Origin: Bacillota bacterium
GTDB taxonomy: Bacteria > Bacillota > Clostridia > Oscillospirales > Oscillospiraceae
Direction of reading: 5' to 3'
NCBI GenBank assembly: GCA_022784505.1
Contig: JALFUQ010000077.1
Span: forward strand, 1 to 44,321
DNA: 44,321 bases
Below are positions 18,712 through 27,716 of the stretch, piece after piece (the stretch's first letter is position 1; each line of letters begins with the position of its first letter). Under the pieces are notes generated by a model that saw only the letters and a list, made by a program, of their open reading frames with translations, searched no databases and was not told the origin of the DNA. The position numbers were made by a program, and so were the translations under genes.

Positions 18712-19199
18712 GTCTTGCCATATGTCCGGGCAGCTTCGATCCTATAACGCTCGGACACCTTAATATCATCAGAAGATCGGCGCAGATCTTCGACAAGGTC
18801 ATCGTCTGCATAATGTTCAACTCCACTAAGACAATGCCGATGTTCACTATCGACGAGCGGGTGGAGATGGTGCAGAAGGTCGTCAAACGCTTTTCAAATG
18901 TTGAGGTCGCCACGTCTGATGGATTGCTTGCAGAGTATGCAAAGCAGTTTGATAAGCCCGTTATCGTAAAGGGTCTGAGGGCGGCATCTGACTTTGAATA
19001 TGAGTTTCAGATGAATCTTATAAACAAGAAGATAAACCCCGAGTTGGAGACCATGTTTCTGACCGCCAGTGAAAAATACACCTTCCTCAGCTCCTCGGTC
19101 GTCCGGGAAATGGCATCGTACGGTGCCGATCTCACAGGCTTCGTGCCGTATGAGATCATTGATGAAATAGAGAAAAAAGCTCAGTTATGGAGGCGTTAG
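18708..19199 (+). CDS. coaD: Phosphopantetheine adenylyltransferase
   Basis: ICPGSFDPITLGHLNII; VKGLRAASDFEYEFQM; FLSSSVVRE. Confidence 0.96.
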   Translation: MSLAICPGSFDPITLGHLNIIRRSAQIFDKVIVCIMFNSTKTMPMFTIDERVEMVQKVVKRFSNVEVATSDGLLAEYAKQFDKPVIVKGLRAASDFEYEFQMNLINKKINPELETMFLTASEKYTFLSSSVVREMASYGADLTGFVPYEIIDEIEKKAQLWRR

Positions 19200-19200
19200 T

Positions 19201-19710
19201 ATGAACGAGAACAAAGTTGAAGTAATGGAACTCATCGAAAACCTTTATACCATGGTGTCCGAGGCATGGGGCGTACCCCTCGGCAACGATAAATGCATTG
19301 TTGAGCGTGAAGCGGTGCTTGAGATACTTAATGAGATAAAGACCCGCCTGCCTGTCGAGCTTTCCGAGGCAAAGCGCGTAGTCACCGCGAAGGACGAGTT
19401 TATCGGCAACGCAAAGCGCGAGGCTGAGTCCGTGCGTAAGAACGCAGAGGACAAGGCTCGTGAGCTTTTGGAGGAGCAGGAGATTGTCAAGAGAGCAAAC
19501 GCACTCAGCGCTCAGCTGGTTAACGATGCCGAGTTTAAATCCAAGGAGCTTCGCCGTGTTGCAAGCGAGTATGTTGATGACATTCTCCGCCGCACGGAAG
19601 AGACCGTCGGCGCTGCTCTGCGCTCCATAAACGAATCCAGAGCAAGCTTCAGGAACCTCGCAGGTGCAGCAAATGCCGAAGCTGTGCCCGAGGAAGAGAC
19701 AGAAGAATAA
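19201..19710 (+). CDS. Coiled-coil protein following coaD (DivIVA/ATPase-annotated type)
   Basis: Long charged helical segments (KREAESVRKNAEDKARELLEEQE). Confidence 0.5.
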   Translation: MNENKVEVMELIENLYTMVSEAWGVPLGNDKCIVEREAVLEILNEIKTRLPVELSEAKRVVTAKDEFIGNAKREAESVRKNAEDKARELLEEQEIVKRANALSAQLVNDAEFKSKELRRVASEYVDDILRRTEETVGAALRSINESRASFRNLAGAANAEAVPEEETEE

Positions 19711-19721
19711 TTGAATTTTCG

Positions 19722-19760
19722 ATAAGCTTCACGGTCAAAAACCGTGGAGCTTATTTTTTG
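19722..19760 (+). terminator. Rho-independent terminator upstream of mraZ promoter
   Basis: 14-bp stem (one GU) ATAAGCTTCACGGT/ACCGTGGAGCTTAT, 5-nt loop, then TTTTTTG. Confidence 0.85.
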
Positions 19761-19783
19761 TATGTAAATAACTGAAAAAGTGC

Positions 19784-19812
19784 TTGCAATTTAGACAGAT
19801 AGCTTCTATAAT
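19784..19812 (+). promoter_or_regulatory. SigA promoter of the mraZ/dcw operon
   Basis: TTGCAA (19784-19789), 17 nt, TATAAT (19807-19812). Confidence 0.85.
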
Positions 19813-19819
19813 TAAAACC

Positions 19820-19849
19820 ACGGTGGTGGAAAGTGGTGCAAAGTGCATC
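19820..19849 (+). promoter_or_regulatory. Putative MraZ operator: three 10-bp-phased boxes
   Basis: ACGGTGGTGG / AAAGTGGTGC / AAAGTGCATC in tandem, immediately downstream of the mraZ promoter. Confidence 0.65.
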
Positions 19850-19879
19850 GAAAACCCACGAATTTTGGAGGTGAAGGGC

Positions 19880-20296
19880 TTGACAGGCGAATATAAGCAT
19901 ACTCTCGACTCAAAAGGCAGGCTCTTTATCCCTGCTAAGCTCCGTGAAGAGCTGGGCGATGTGTTCTATATAACCCTATCGATGGACAAGTGTATCTCGG
20001 CCTACAGCGCCGAAAGCTGGAAGGCATTTTCAGATAAGGTCAACGAGATGAGCTATGTCAAGCAGCGCAAAATGCGCCCGCTGTTTGCATATGCTGCAAA
20101 GTGCGAGCTTGACAATCAGGGCAGAACGCTTATTCCGGCGCACCTGCGTGATTATGCCGGACTTACAAAGAATGTGACGGTCGTCGGCTGCAACAACCAT
20201 GCCGAGATATGGGATGAGGAAAGCTGGCAGAGCGTCCACGATGCCGAAATCAGCTCGGAGAATATAGCCTCTGTCATGGAGGAACTGGAGTTTTAA
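19880..20296 (+). CDS. mraZ: Transcriptional regulator MraZ
   Basis: GEYKHTLDSKGRLFIPAKLREELGD and second repeat KCELDNQGRTLIPAHLRDYAGL; TTG start at 19880 with GGAGGTGA upstream. Confidence 0.93.
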   Translation: MTGEYKHTLDSKGRLFIPAKLREELGDVFYITLSMDKCISAYSAESWKAFSDKVNEMSYVKQRKMRPLFAYAAKCELDNQGRTLIPAHLRDYAGLTKNVTVVGCNNHAEIWDEESWQSVHDAEISSENIASVMEELEF

Positions 20297-21232
20297 ATGG
20301 ACAAGCCTAAGCATATATCCGTCCTTTTGGACGAATGTATTGAAAATTTAAATATAAAGCCCGACGGCATATATGTCGACGGCACCCTGGGTCTTGGCGG
20401 CCATTCCGAGCAGATACTAAAACGGCTCACGACAGGAAGACTCATAGGCATCGACCGTGACGAAACGGCGATACAGCGCACCGGCGAACGCTTAAAGGCT
20501 TATGCCGATAAAATGACGCTCGTACACGGTAACTTCTGCGACGTAGCGCAGATATTAGATGAACTCTGCGTAGATGCTGTTGACGGCATGTTGTTTGACC
20601 TCGGTGTGTCTTCTCCTCAGCTGGATGAGTCCGAGCGAGGCTTTTCGTATATGAACGATGCGCCGCTTGATATGCGTATGGATAATACGAGCGCTCTGAC
20701 AGCGTGGAATGTCGTAAACGAATGGCCGGAGGATGAGCTTGTGCGCATTCTACGCGATTACGGCGAGGAGCGCTTTGCTCGCCGCATTGCATCAAGGATC
20801 GTCGAGCGCAGGGCAGATAAGCCCGTTGAAACGACGCTCGAGCTTGTGGATATAATCAAATCCGCCATGCCCGCCGCGGCACTCAGAGAAAAGCAGCACC
20901 CGGCAAAGCGCAGCTTCCAGGCGATAAGGATCGCTGTCAACGACGAGCTTGGAGCGGTCGAGCAGATGATGCGTACCGCGCCTGATAAATTAAAGATAGG
21001 CGGCAGACTTTGCGTCATAAGCTTCCATTCGCTTGAGGACAGGATAGTCAAAACCTCGATAGCGGCCCGTGAAAACGGCTGCACCTGCCCGCGGGAAGCT
21101 CCGATATGCGTCTGCGGCTTTGTAAAAACCCTAAAAAGCGTACATAGAAAACCCGTTTTGCCGAGTGAGGATGAGCTGAAAAATAACCCGAGAGCAAGAA
21201 GCGCAAAGCTGCGTGTTGCGGAGAGAGTGTAG
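20297..21232 (+). CDS. rsmH: 16S rRNA m4C1402 methyltransferase
   Basis: HISVLLDECIENLNI, DGTLGLGGHSEQIL, FDLGVSSPQLDESERGFSY. Confidence 0.96.
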   Translation: MDKPKHISVLLDECIENLNIKPDGIYVDGTLGLGGHSEQILKRLTTGRLIGIDRDETAIQRTGERLKAYADKMTLVHGNFCDVAQILDELCVDAVDGMLFDLGVSSPQLDESERGFSYMNDAPLDMRMDNTSALTAWNVVNEWPEDELVRILRDYGEERFARRIASRIVERRADKPVETTLELVDIIKSAMPAAALREKQHPAKRSFQAIRIAVNDELGAVEQMMRTAPDKLKIGGRLCVISFHSLEDRIVKTSIAARENGCTCPREAPICVCGFVKTLKSVHRKPVLPSEDELKNNPRARSAKLRVAERV

Positions 21233-21240
21233 GCTCATTT

Positions 21241-21645
21241 ATGGCAAAGTCAAGCGAGATATCCGAATTTCAGTACGAATACAGCAAGATAAGCACCTCA
21301 ACGCCCGTTAAGCACCGAAAGCGAAGAAGCATAAAAGGGCTTATAGCGACCCTTATGATATGCGCCATGTCGCTTGCGGCAGCGGGGCTCATGATAAAGG
21401 GATTGTTCGTGCGGATAGAGCTTGCCGAGCAAAGCGACAAGATAACCGCCGCCAAACAGGAACTGAGGCGGATCGAGGAGGAAAATCGCAGGCTCAGAAT
21501 AGAATACGAAACGAAGATAGACCTTGACGAGATTGAGGACTACGCAAAAAATATCCTTGGCATGCAACGTGCCGGCGAGAGCCGGACAGAAAAGATAGAC
21601 ACCGATACTCAGGACAAGGCGATATTGATTGAGCGGATAAGTTGA
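21241..21645 (+). CDS. ftsL: FtsL-like septum formation protein
   Basis: Small single-TM plus coiled-coil protein between rsmH and the PBP gene. Confidence 0.7.
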   Translation: MAKSSEISEFQYEYSKISTSTPVKHRKRRSIKGLIATLMICAMSLAAAGLMIKGLFVRIELAEQSDKITAAKQELRRIEEENRRLRIEYETKIDLDEIEDYAKNILGMQRAGESRTEKIDTDTQDKAILIERIS

Positions 21646-21708
21646 GCATATTTTTTGGCGTGCCGGTATAGTATGTCTGTAGACAAACCACGGCGCAAAG
21701 GAGCAATC

Positions 21709-24039
21709 ATGCAAAAATCGCAAAAAACCGATGATCTTAGCCGCAGTCCGAACAGAACGATGCTCCGCCGCACACTTTTCCTGATGGCAGTGTGCGGCAT
21801 ACTTGCATTTTTGGCGCTTGCCGCAAGACTGTACATTCTACAGATACGCGATCACGAGAAATATGAGGATCTGGCCATAAGCCAGCAGCTGCGCGAGACG
21901 GGTGCGTCTGCGTCCAGAGGCACGATATACGACAAGAACATGAATGTTCTGGCGATGAGCGCAAATGTCGATAATGTGTACCTCAGTCCGGCTGAAATTA
22001 AAATGTACGGCGAGAATCCGCAGTTTATCGCAAAAAACCTTGCCGAGATACTGGATCTTGACTATGAGACCGTCCTTAAAAAGACGGAGAACACCGGCTC
22101 ATGGTATGTGACCGTTGCAAAAAAGCTTGAGCCCGAGCTTGCCGACAAGGTGCGGCAATTCAAAAAGGACAACAACCTCAAGGGCGTGCGCCTTGAAAGC
22201 GACACGAAGCGCTATTACCCATATTCGTCGCTTGCCTGCCATGTGATAGGCTTTGTCGGCACGGATAATATCGGCCTTGATGGTGTTGAAGCGCAGTATA
22301 ATAGTGCCCTATGCGGAACTGACGGCAAATACATGCGTGCTACAAACGCATATGGAACAGACCTTCTGTTCAACCAGTTTGAAGGCTACTACGGAGCCAA
22401 AAACGGCTGCGATGTCGTGACTACCATCGACATGAGCATACAGCACTATGTCGAAAAGACGCTTAATCAGGCAGTCAAGGATTACGACATCAAAAACGGT
22501 GCGGGCGCAATCGTAATGGATGTCAACACCGGCAAGATACTTGCTATGGCATCCCTGGGAGGGTATGACCTTAACAACTTTCTTGATGTCAGCGACGAGG
22601 CAAAAAGCATGATAGGCAATGCCTCCACCGAGGAGGAGAAAAATCAGCTTCTCGCCGATGCCCAGCGCCTGCAATGGCGTAATAAGACCCTGTCTGACAC
22701 CTACGAGCCCGGCTCGACATTTAAAATAATCACCCTTTCCATGGCGCTCGAAGAGGGTGTAGTCAGCCTTGATGATAATTTCGGCTGCGGCGGCAGCGTG
22801 CAGGTTCAGGGCAGAACAGCCCCCGTGCGCTGCTGGAAGACCACCGGCCACGGCGGCCAAACGCTCACGCAGGCCGTACAGCACTCGTGCAATGTCGCGT
22901 TTGTCAACATCGGAATGCGCGTCGGCGCGGAGAAGTTTTATAAATACTGCGATGCCTTCGGCTTTTTAAATCTCACGGATGACAGCACCGAGCAGCTGAC
23001 CGCCAAGACCGGCATAGACCTTGGCGGCGAAAGCGGCAGCATCTGGTGGAGCAGGGATGTCTTTTGCAGCGAGAAAAATAAATCTCAGCTTGCGGCAGCT
23101 TCTTTCGGCCAGACATTCACCATAACCCCTTTGCAGCTTATTACCGCAGTCAGCGCCTGCGTCAACGGCGGCAACCTCATGCAACCGTATGTTGTAGAAA
23201 GTTTACTGGACGAAGACGGCAATGCGGTGTATAATCGAAAGCCGACGGTCGTTAGACGGGTCATAAGCGAGGAAACGAGCAAGACCGTATGCGGCATCCT
23301 CGAGCAGGTCGTCGGCGATAATAAAGAGGGAACCGGCAGAAATGCAGCCGTCCCGGGCTATCGCATAGGTGGCAAGACCGGCACCTCCGAAAAGGTCAGC
23401 CTTGAGGCGCAGACCGGCAAAAAGGATTACATCGTCTCATTTATTGGCTTTGCGCCTGCCGACGATCCGCAGATTGCGGTGCTCGTCATGCTTGACTCGC
23501 CAAGCAACGAGTCCGGCATATACATAAGCGGCGGTCAGATGGCAGCGCCCACCGTGGGCAAAATGTTTGCCGACATCCTGCCGTATATGGGTATCGAGCC
23601 GCAGTATGACTTCGACGAGCTTAAAAAGATCGACAAGGCAGTGCCAAATGTCACGGGATTGAGCCTGCAGGATGCGGAAAAGAAGCTCAATGACGCAGGC
23701 TTTGCAGTCAGAAAGTTCGGCGACGGCGGCAACATAACCTCCCAGCTTCCGGCGGCAAGCTCCGTCATAGCCGACGGTAGCACGGTGATAATCTACGCCG
23801 ACGCGGAGCCGTCATCTGCTACCGAGACTATGCCTGATATAACTAACATGAGCTATAACGAGGCCAGGCAGACCCTGAGCAGCTACGGCCTGTTTATAAA
23901 AACAAGCTCGGCGATAACGAACCCCGAAACGCAGCGCATTTCGTCGCAGTCAGTCAAGAAGGGAGCGTCCGTCAAGCACGGTACTATTGTGGAAGTTACA
24001 TTTGTTTCGAGCGATGACTCCATACTCGGAAGATACTGA
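21709..24039 (+). CDS. SpoVD/PBP2-type penicillin-binding transpeptidase with two PASTA domains
   Basis: GSTFK, SCN, KTGT transpeptidase motifs; two C-terminal PASTA-like repeats; ATG 21709 has AAAGGAG upstream. Confidence 0.92.
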   Translation: MQKSQKTDDLSRSPNRTMLRRTLFLMAVCGILAFLALAARLYILQIRDHEKYEDLAISQQLRETGASASRGTIYDKNMNVLAMSANVDNVYLSPAEIKMYGENPQFIAKNLAEILDLDYETVLKKTENTGSWYVTVAKKLEPELADKVRQFKKDNNLKGVRLESDTKRYYPYSSLACHVIGFVGTDNIGLDGVEAQYNSALCGTDGKYMRATNAYGTDLLFNQFEGYYGAKNGCDVVTTIDMSIQHYVEKTLNQAVKDYDIKNGAGAIVMDVNTGKILAMASLGGYDLNNFLDVSDEAKSMIGNASTEEEKNQLLADAQRLQWRNKTLSDTYEPGSTFKIITLSMALEEGVVSLDDNFGCGGSVQVQGRTAPVRCWKTTGHGGQTLTQAVQHSCNVAFVNIGMRVGAEKFYKYCDAFGFLNLTDDSTEQLTAKTGIDLGGESGSIWWSRDVFCSEKNKSQLAAASFGQTFTITPLQLITAVSACVNGGNLMQPYVVESLLDEDGNAVYNRKPTVVRRVISEETSKTVCGILEQVVGDNKEGTGRNAAVPGYRIGGKTGTSEKVSLEAQTGKKDYIVSFIGFAPADDPQIAVLVMLDSPSNESGIYISGGQMAAPTVGKMFADILPYMGIEPQYDFDELKKIDKAVPNVTGLSLQDAEKKLNDAGFAVRKFGDGGNITSQLPAASSVIADGSTVIIYADAEPSSATETMPDITNMSYNEARQTLSSYGLFIKTSSAITNPETQRISSQSVKKGASVKHGTIVEVTFVSSDDSILGRY

Positions 24040-24054
24040 AACAGAGGATATAAT

Positions 24055-25509
24055 ATGAAGCTGAAAGAACTTTTAAAGGACATTGAGTTCGTTGAACTGA
24101 CAGCGTCACCCGACGCTGAAATAGGCGGCATAAGCTATGACTCGCGCAAAACAAAGCCGAACGACGCCTTTGTCGCGATAGCGGGCTATGCATTTGACGG
24201 CCACACTTACATCCGATCGGCGGCCGAAAACGGCGCTGCGGTGATCATATGCGAAAGAAAGCCGCAGATAGACATTCCCTATGTCATGGTCAAAGACTGC
24301 CGCTATGCGCTGGCGATATTGAGCCGAAACTTCTTCGGTGATCCCGCCTCGGAGATGACTGTCATCGGCATAACCGGCACGAACGGCAAGACCACGACGA
24401 CCTATCTTCTCAAGCACCTGCTCGAAGCGAAGCTCGATGCAAAGGTCGGCCTTGTCGGAACGAACGGCAACATGATAGGTGACAAGTTTATCCACACCGA
24501 GCGCACGACGCCCGAAAGCTATGAGCTCCAGCGGCTTTTCCGTGAGATGGCGGACGCCGGCTGCACCCATGTCGTCATGGAGGTGTCCTCGCACTCGCTC
24601 GTTTTAAACCGTGTTGCTGGCATACACTTCGCCGTGGGCGCGTTTACAAACCTCACGCAGGATCATCTCGATTTTCACCACACGATGGAGGAATATGCAA
24701 AGGCAAAGGCAAAGCTGTTTACCATGTGCGATGTCGGCTGCATCAATGTTGACGATAAGTGGCACAATGTCATGCTCGAGCACGCAAGCTGCAGGATGTT
24801 TACCTATTCTGCTGAACACAATGCGGCGACACTCGTTGCTAAGGATATCCGCCTTTCCGCTTCCGGTGTTAAGTTCTGCGCCGTGACGGAAAAAGCGCTT
24901 GCGCATGTAAAGCTTGCCATCCCCGGCAAATTCTCCGTTTACAACGCTCTGGGCGTTATCGCTATCGGCCTTGCGATCGGCATAAGCCTTGATGATTGCG
25001 CTGATGCTATAGGCAGCGCAAAGGGCGTAAAGGGCAGGATGGAGGTCGTTCCGACAGACGGAGACTACACCATAGTCATCGACTATGCCCACACGCCGGA
25101 CGCTCTCGAAAACGCTCTCAAGGCACTGCACATGGGCGAAAATGGCAGACTTGTCGTGCTCTTTGGCTGCGGCGGCGACCGCGACAGGACAAAGCGCCCC
25201 ATCATGGGTGCGATAGCGGCCGACAACGCCGATTTTGTCATCGTAACAAGCGATAATCCCCGAACCGAGGATCCGCAGGAGATAATAAATGAGATAGTTG
25301 CGGGCATAAAAGGTCGGAAAAACCGGTACAAAGTCATATGCGACCGTGTTGAGGCAATAAAATGGGCGATTGACAACCATATGCCCGATGATGTAATATT
25401 GCTTGCCGGCAAGGGCCATGAGGATTATCAGGAAGTCGGCCACGAAAAGCACCACATGGACGAAAGAGAGATCGTTGCAGAACATATAGAGAAGAGGAAA
25501 AACAGATGA
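24055..25509 (+). CDS. murE: UDP-MurNAc-tripeptide synthetase (meso-DAP type by motif)
   Basis: GITGTNGKTTTTYLLKHLLE; SDNPRTEDP motif. Confidence 0.95.
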   Translation: MKLKELLKDIEFVELTASPDAEIGGISYDSRKTKPNDAFVAIAGYAFDGHTYIRSAAENGAAVIICERKPQIDIPYVMVKDCRYALAILSRNFFGDPASEMTVIGITGTNGKTTTTYLLKHLLEAKLDAKVGLVGTNGNMIGDKFIHTERTTPESYELQRLFREMADAGCTHVVMEVSSHSLVLNRVAGIHFAVGAFTNLTQDHLDFHHTMEEYAKAKAKLFTMCDVGCINVDDKWHNVMLEHASCRMFTYSAEHNAATLVAKDIRLSASGVKFCAVTEKALAHVKLAIPGKFSVYNALGVIAIGLAIGISLDDCADAIGSAKGVKGRMEVVPTDGDYTIVIDYAHTPDALENALKALHMGENGRLVVLFGCGGDRDRTKRPIMGAIAADNADFVIVTSDNPRTEDPQEIINEIVAGIKGRKNRYKVICDRVEAIKWAIDNHMPDDVILLAGKGHEDYQEVGHEKHHMDEREIVAEHIEKRKNR

Positions 25510-26519
25510 CATTGAAGCTTTCGCTTGCGTTTGTTCTCGCATTTATAATCGCACTTATAGTCGGTAAGTTTTATATCCCATGGCTTAGAAGGATCAAGGC
25601 CGGACAGGAGATAAAGGAGATAGGCCCCTCGTGGCACATGTCAAAGACCGGTACGCCTACCATGGGCGGATTTATCTTTATCTTTGCCGCCGCAGTTATT
25701 TGCCTGACTGTGGGGTTTGACTCGATGAGAAACGGCGACTATGCGCATATATTCATCCTGCTTTTTGCACTGGTTTTCGGCGCGATAGGCTTTCTCGATG
25801 ACTGGGAGAAGCTGCGCAAAAAGCAGAACCTCGGTCTGAGCGCAAAGGCAAAGTTCCTTCTGCAGCTTGTTGCGGCGCTTGTTTTTGTGCTGCTCATGCG
25901 CAAGTTGGGCTATCTGTCGACGCACATTTACATCCCGTTTTGGAATGTTGAGGTACACATCCCCGATTGGCTGTACTTCATCCTTGCCGCGTTTATCATA
26001 GTCGGCACGGTCAATGCCGTCAACATCACCGACGGTGTGGACGGCCTTGCAAGCGGCACATCCATACCCGTGTTCTTTTTCTATGTCGTAATAGCATTCC
26101 TCTGGGGCGAGCGTTACCTTTCACTCGGCATTTTCTCCTCCGCCGTTCTCGGCGGCCTGTTCGGTTTTTTAGTGTTCAACTTTAACCCCGCTAAGGTTTT
26201 CATGGGCGACACCGGCTCACTTTTTCTCGGCGGTGCTATAGCAGCACTTGCATTTGCATACGATATGCCGCTTATCCTCATAACCCTCGGCATCGTATTT
26301 ATATGGGAGACCATGTCCGACATCATTCAGGTCACCTACTTTAAGCTCACCCACGGTAAGCGCGTGTTTAAAATGGCACCGTTTCACCACCACCTCGAAA
26401 TGGGCGGATGGACGGGCAAAAAATGGAAAGAAAAAGAGCTTTTCTGGTTATTTACCGGCACATCCCTTGTTTTTGCAATAATTTCATTCGTAGGAGTATA
26501 TAATCGTTTCCAGTTCTGA
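25506..26519 (+). CDS. mraY: Phospho-N-acetylmuramoyl-pentapeptide transferase
   Basis: KTGTPTMGGFIF, NITDGVDGLASGTS, FMGDTGSLFLGG, FHHHLEM. Confidence 0.96.
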   Translation: MTLKLSLAFVLAFIIALIVGKFYIPWLRRIKAGQEIKEIGPSWHMSKTGTPTMGGFIFIFAAAVICLTVGFDSMRNGDYAHIFILLFALVFGAIGFLDDWEKLRKKQNLGLSAKAKFLLQLVAALVFVLLMRKLGYLSTHIYIPFWNVEVHIPDWLYFILAAFIIVGTVNAVNITDGVDGLASGTSIPVFFFYVVIAFLWGERYLSLGIFSSAVLGGLFGFLVFNFNPAKVFMGDTGSLFLGGAIAALAFAYDMPLILITLGIVFIWETMSDIIQVTYFKLTHGKRVFKMAPFHHHLEMGGWTGKKWKEKELFWLFTGTSLVFAIISFVGVYNRFQF

Positions 26520-26537
26520 TAATCGGAGGAGATCGGT

Positions 26538-27701
26538 ATGCAGTACGGCAGTACCAGACTCGAACAAAGGGAAACGAAAGATAAAACGAAGCGAAAGGGG
26601 ATGGATATACCATTTTTCGTTCTCGTAATGCTTTTGCTGACCATCGGAGTCACAATGGTGCTGTCTGCAAGCTTTGCCCGTGCATATTATGACCCGGGCA
26701 ATATCACCGGCGGCAAACCGACCTACTACTTTATCCGTCAGCTTTTATTTGCGGCCTTAGGCACGGCTGGGATGATATTCGCGTCCCGTCTGCCCATGGG
26801 ATTTTACAAGCGGTTTTCGATACCACTTCTCATCGCCGCTATCGTCCTTTTGATGCTTGTCCCGATAATCGGCACGAACGCAAACGGCGCAAAGCGCTGG
26901 ATCGGCATAGGCTCTCTCACGCTCCAACCGTCGGAGATAGCTAAGATCGGTGTCATACTGTCGTTTGCAGTTATTATCTGCAAAAATCGCGGCAGGATGA
27001 AGACCTTTAAATACGGCATACTGCCGTTTGTTGCGATCCTGCTGGTGATAGTCGGTTTGCTCGTTTTAGAGCCGCACTTTTCCGCATCGATAATCATAGT
27101 CGCCATCGGTGGTGTTATGATATTTCTCGGCGGCGCTCGGCTTATATGGTTCATCGCCGCAGCTGTTGCGGCAGGCGGAGGCATTGCGGTGCTGCTCACG
27201 TTGTTTCCGTATGCGTCCGGCCGTATAACCACATGGCTCGACCCGTTTTCATCGACCTCCGATGAGGGCTATCAGATAGTCCAGTCGCTCTATACCATTG
27301 GCTCGGGCGGCCTTACCGGCCTCGGCCTCGGTCAAAGCAGACAAAAATACCTGTACCTGCCCGAGGAGCACAACGACTTTATCTTTTCCGTCGTGTGCGA
27401 GGAGCTCGGCTTTATAGGAGCGGTTTTGATACTTACTCTGTTTGCACTGCTTATCATCCGCGGCTATTGGCTTGCGATGCACGCTGCCGACAGATACGGC
27501 TTTCTTGTGGGAGCCGGGATAACGACCTTGCTTGCGATACAGGTCATTTTGAATGTTGCGGTGGTCACTAACCTCGTGCCCTGCACGGGAATTTCGCTTC
27601 CGTTTTTCAGCTACGGCGGAACGGCGCTACTCATTCAAATGGCACAGATGGGAATAGTTCTGAGCATGTCAAGGGACATACCTGCCAAACGGGCGGGGTA
27701 G
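26538..27701 (+). CDS. ftsW: SEDS glycosyltransferase FtsW/SpoVE
   Basis: GANRW-like GAKRWIGIGSLTLQPSEIAK; LPEEHNDFIFSVVCEELGF; PFFSYGG. Confidence 0.93.
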   Translation: MQYGSTRLEQRETKDKTKRKGMDIPFFVLVMLLLTIGVTMVLSASFARAYYDPGNITGGKPTYYFIRQLLFAALGTAGMIFASRLPMGFYKRFSIPLLIAAIVLLMLVPIIGTNANGAKRWIGIGSLTLQPSEIAKIGVILSFAVIICKNRGRMKTFKYGILPFVAILLVIVGLLVLEPHFSASIIIVAIGGVMIFLGGARLIWFIAAAVAAGGGIAVLLTLFPYASGRITTWLDPFSSTSDEGYQIVQSLYTIGSGGLTGLGLGQSRQKYLYLPEEHNDFIFSVVCEELGFIGAVLILTLFALLIIRGYWLAMHAADRYGFLVGAGITTLLAIQVILNVAVVTNLVPCTGISLPFFSYGGTALLIQMAQMGIVLSMSRDIPAKRAG

Positions 27702-27716
27702 AAAGGAAGCTTAGAT

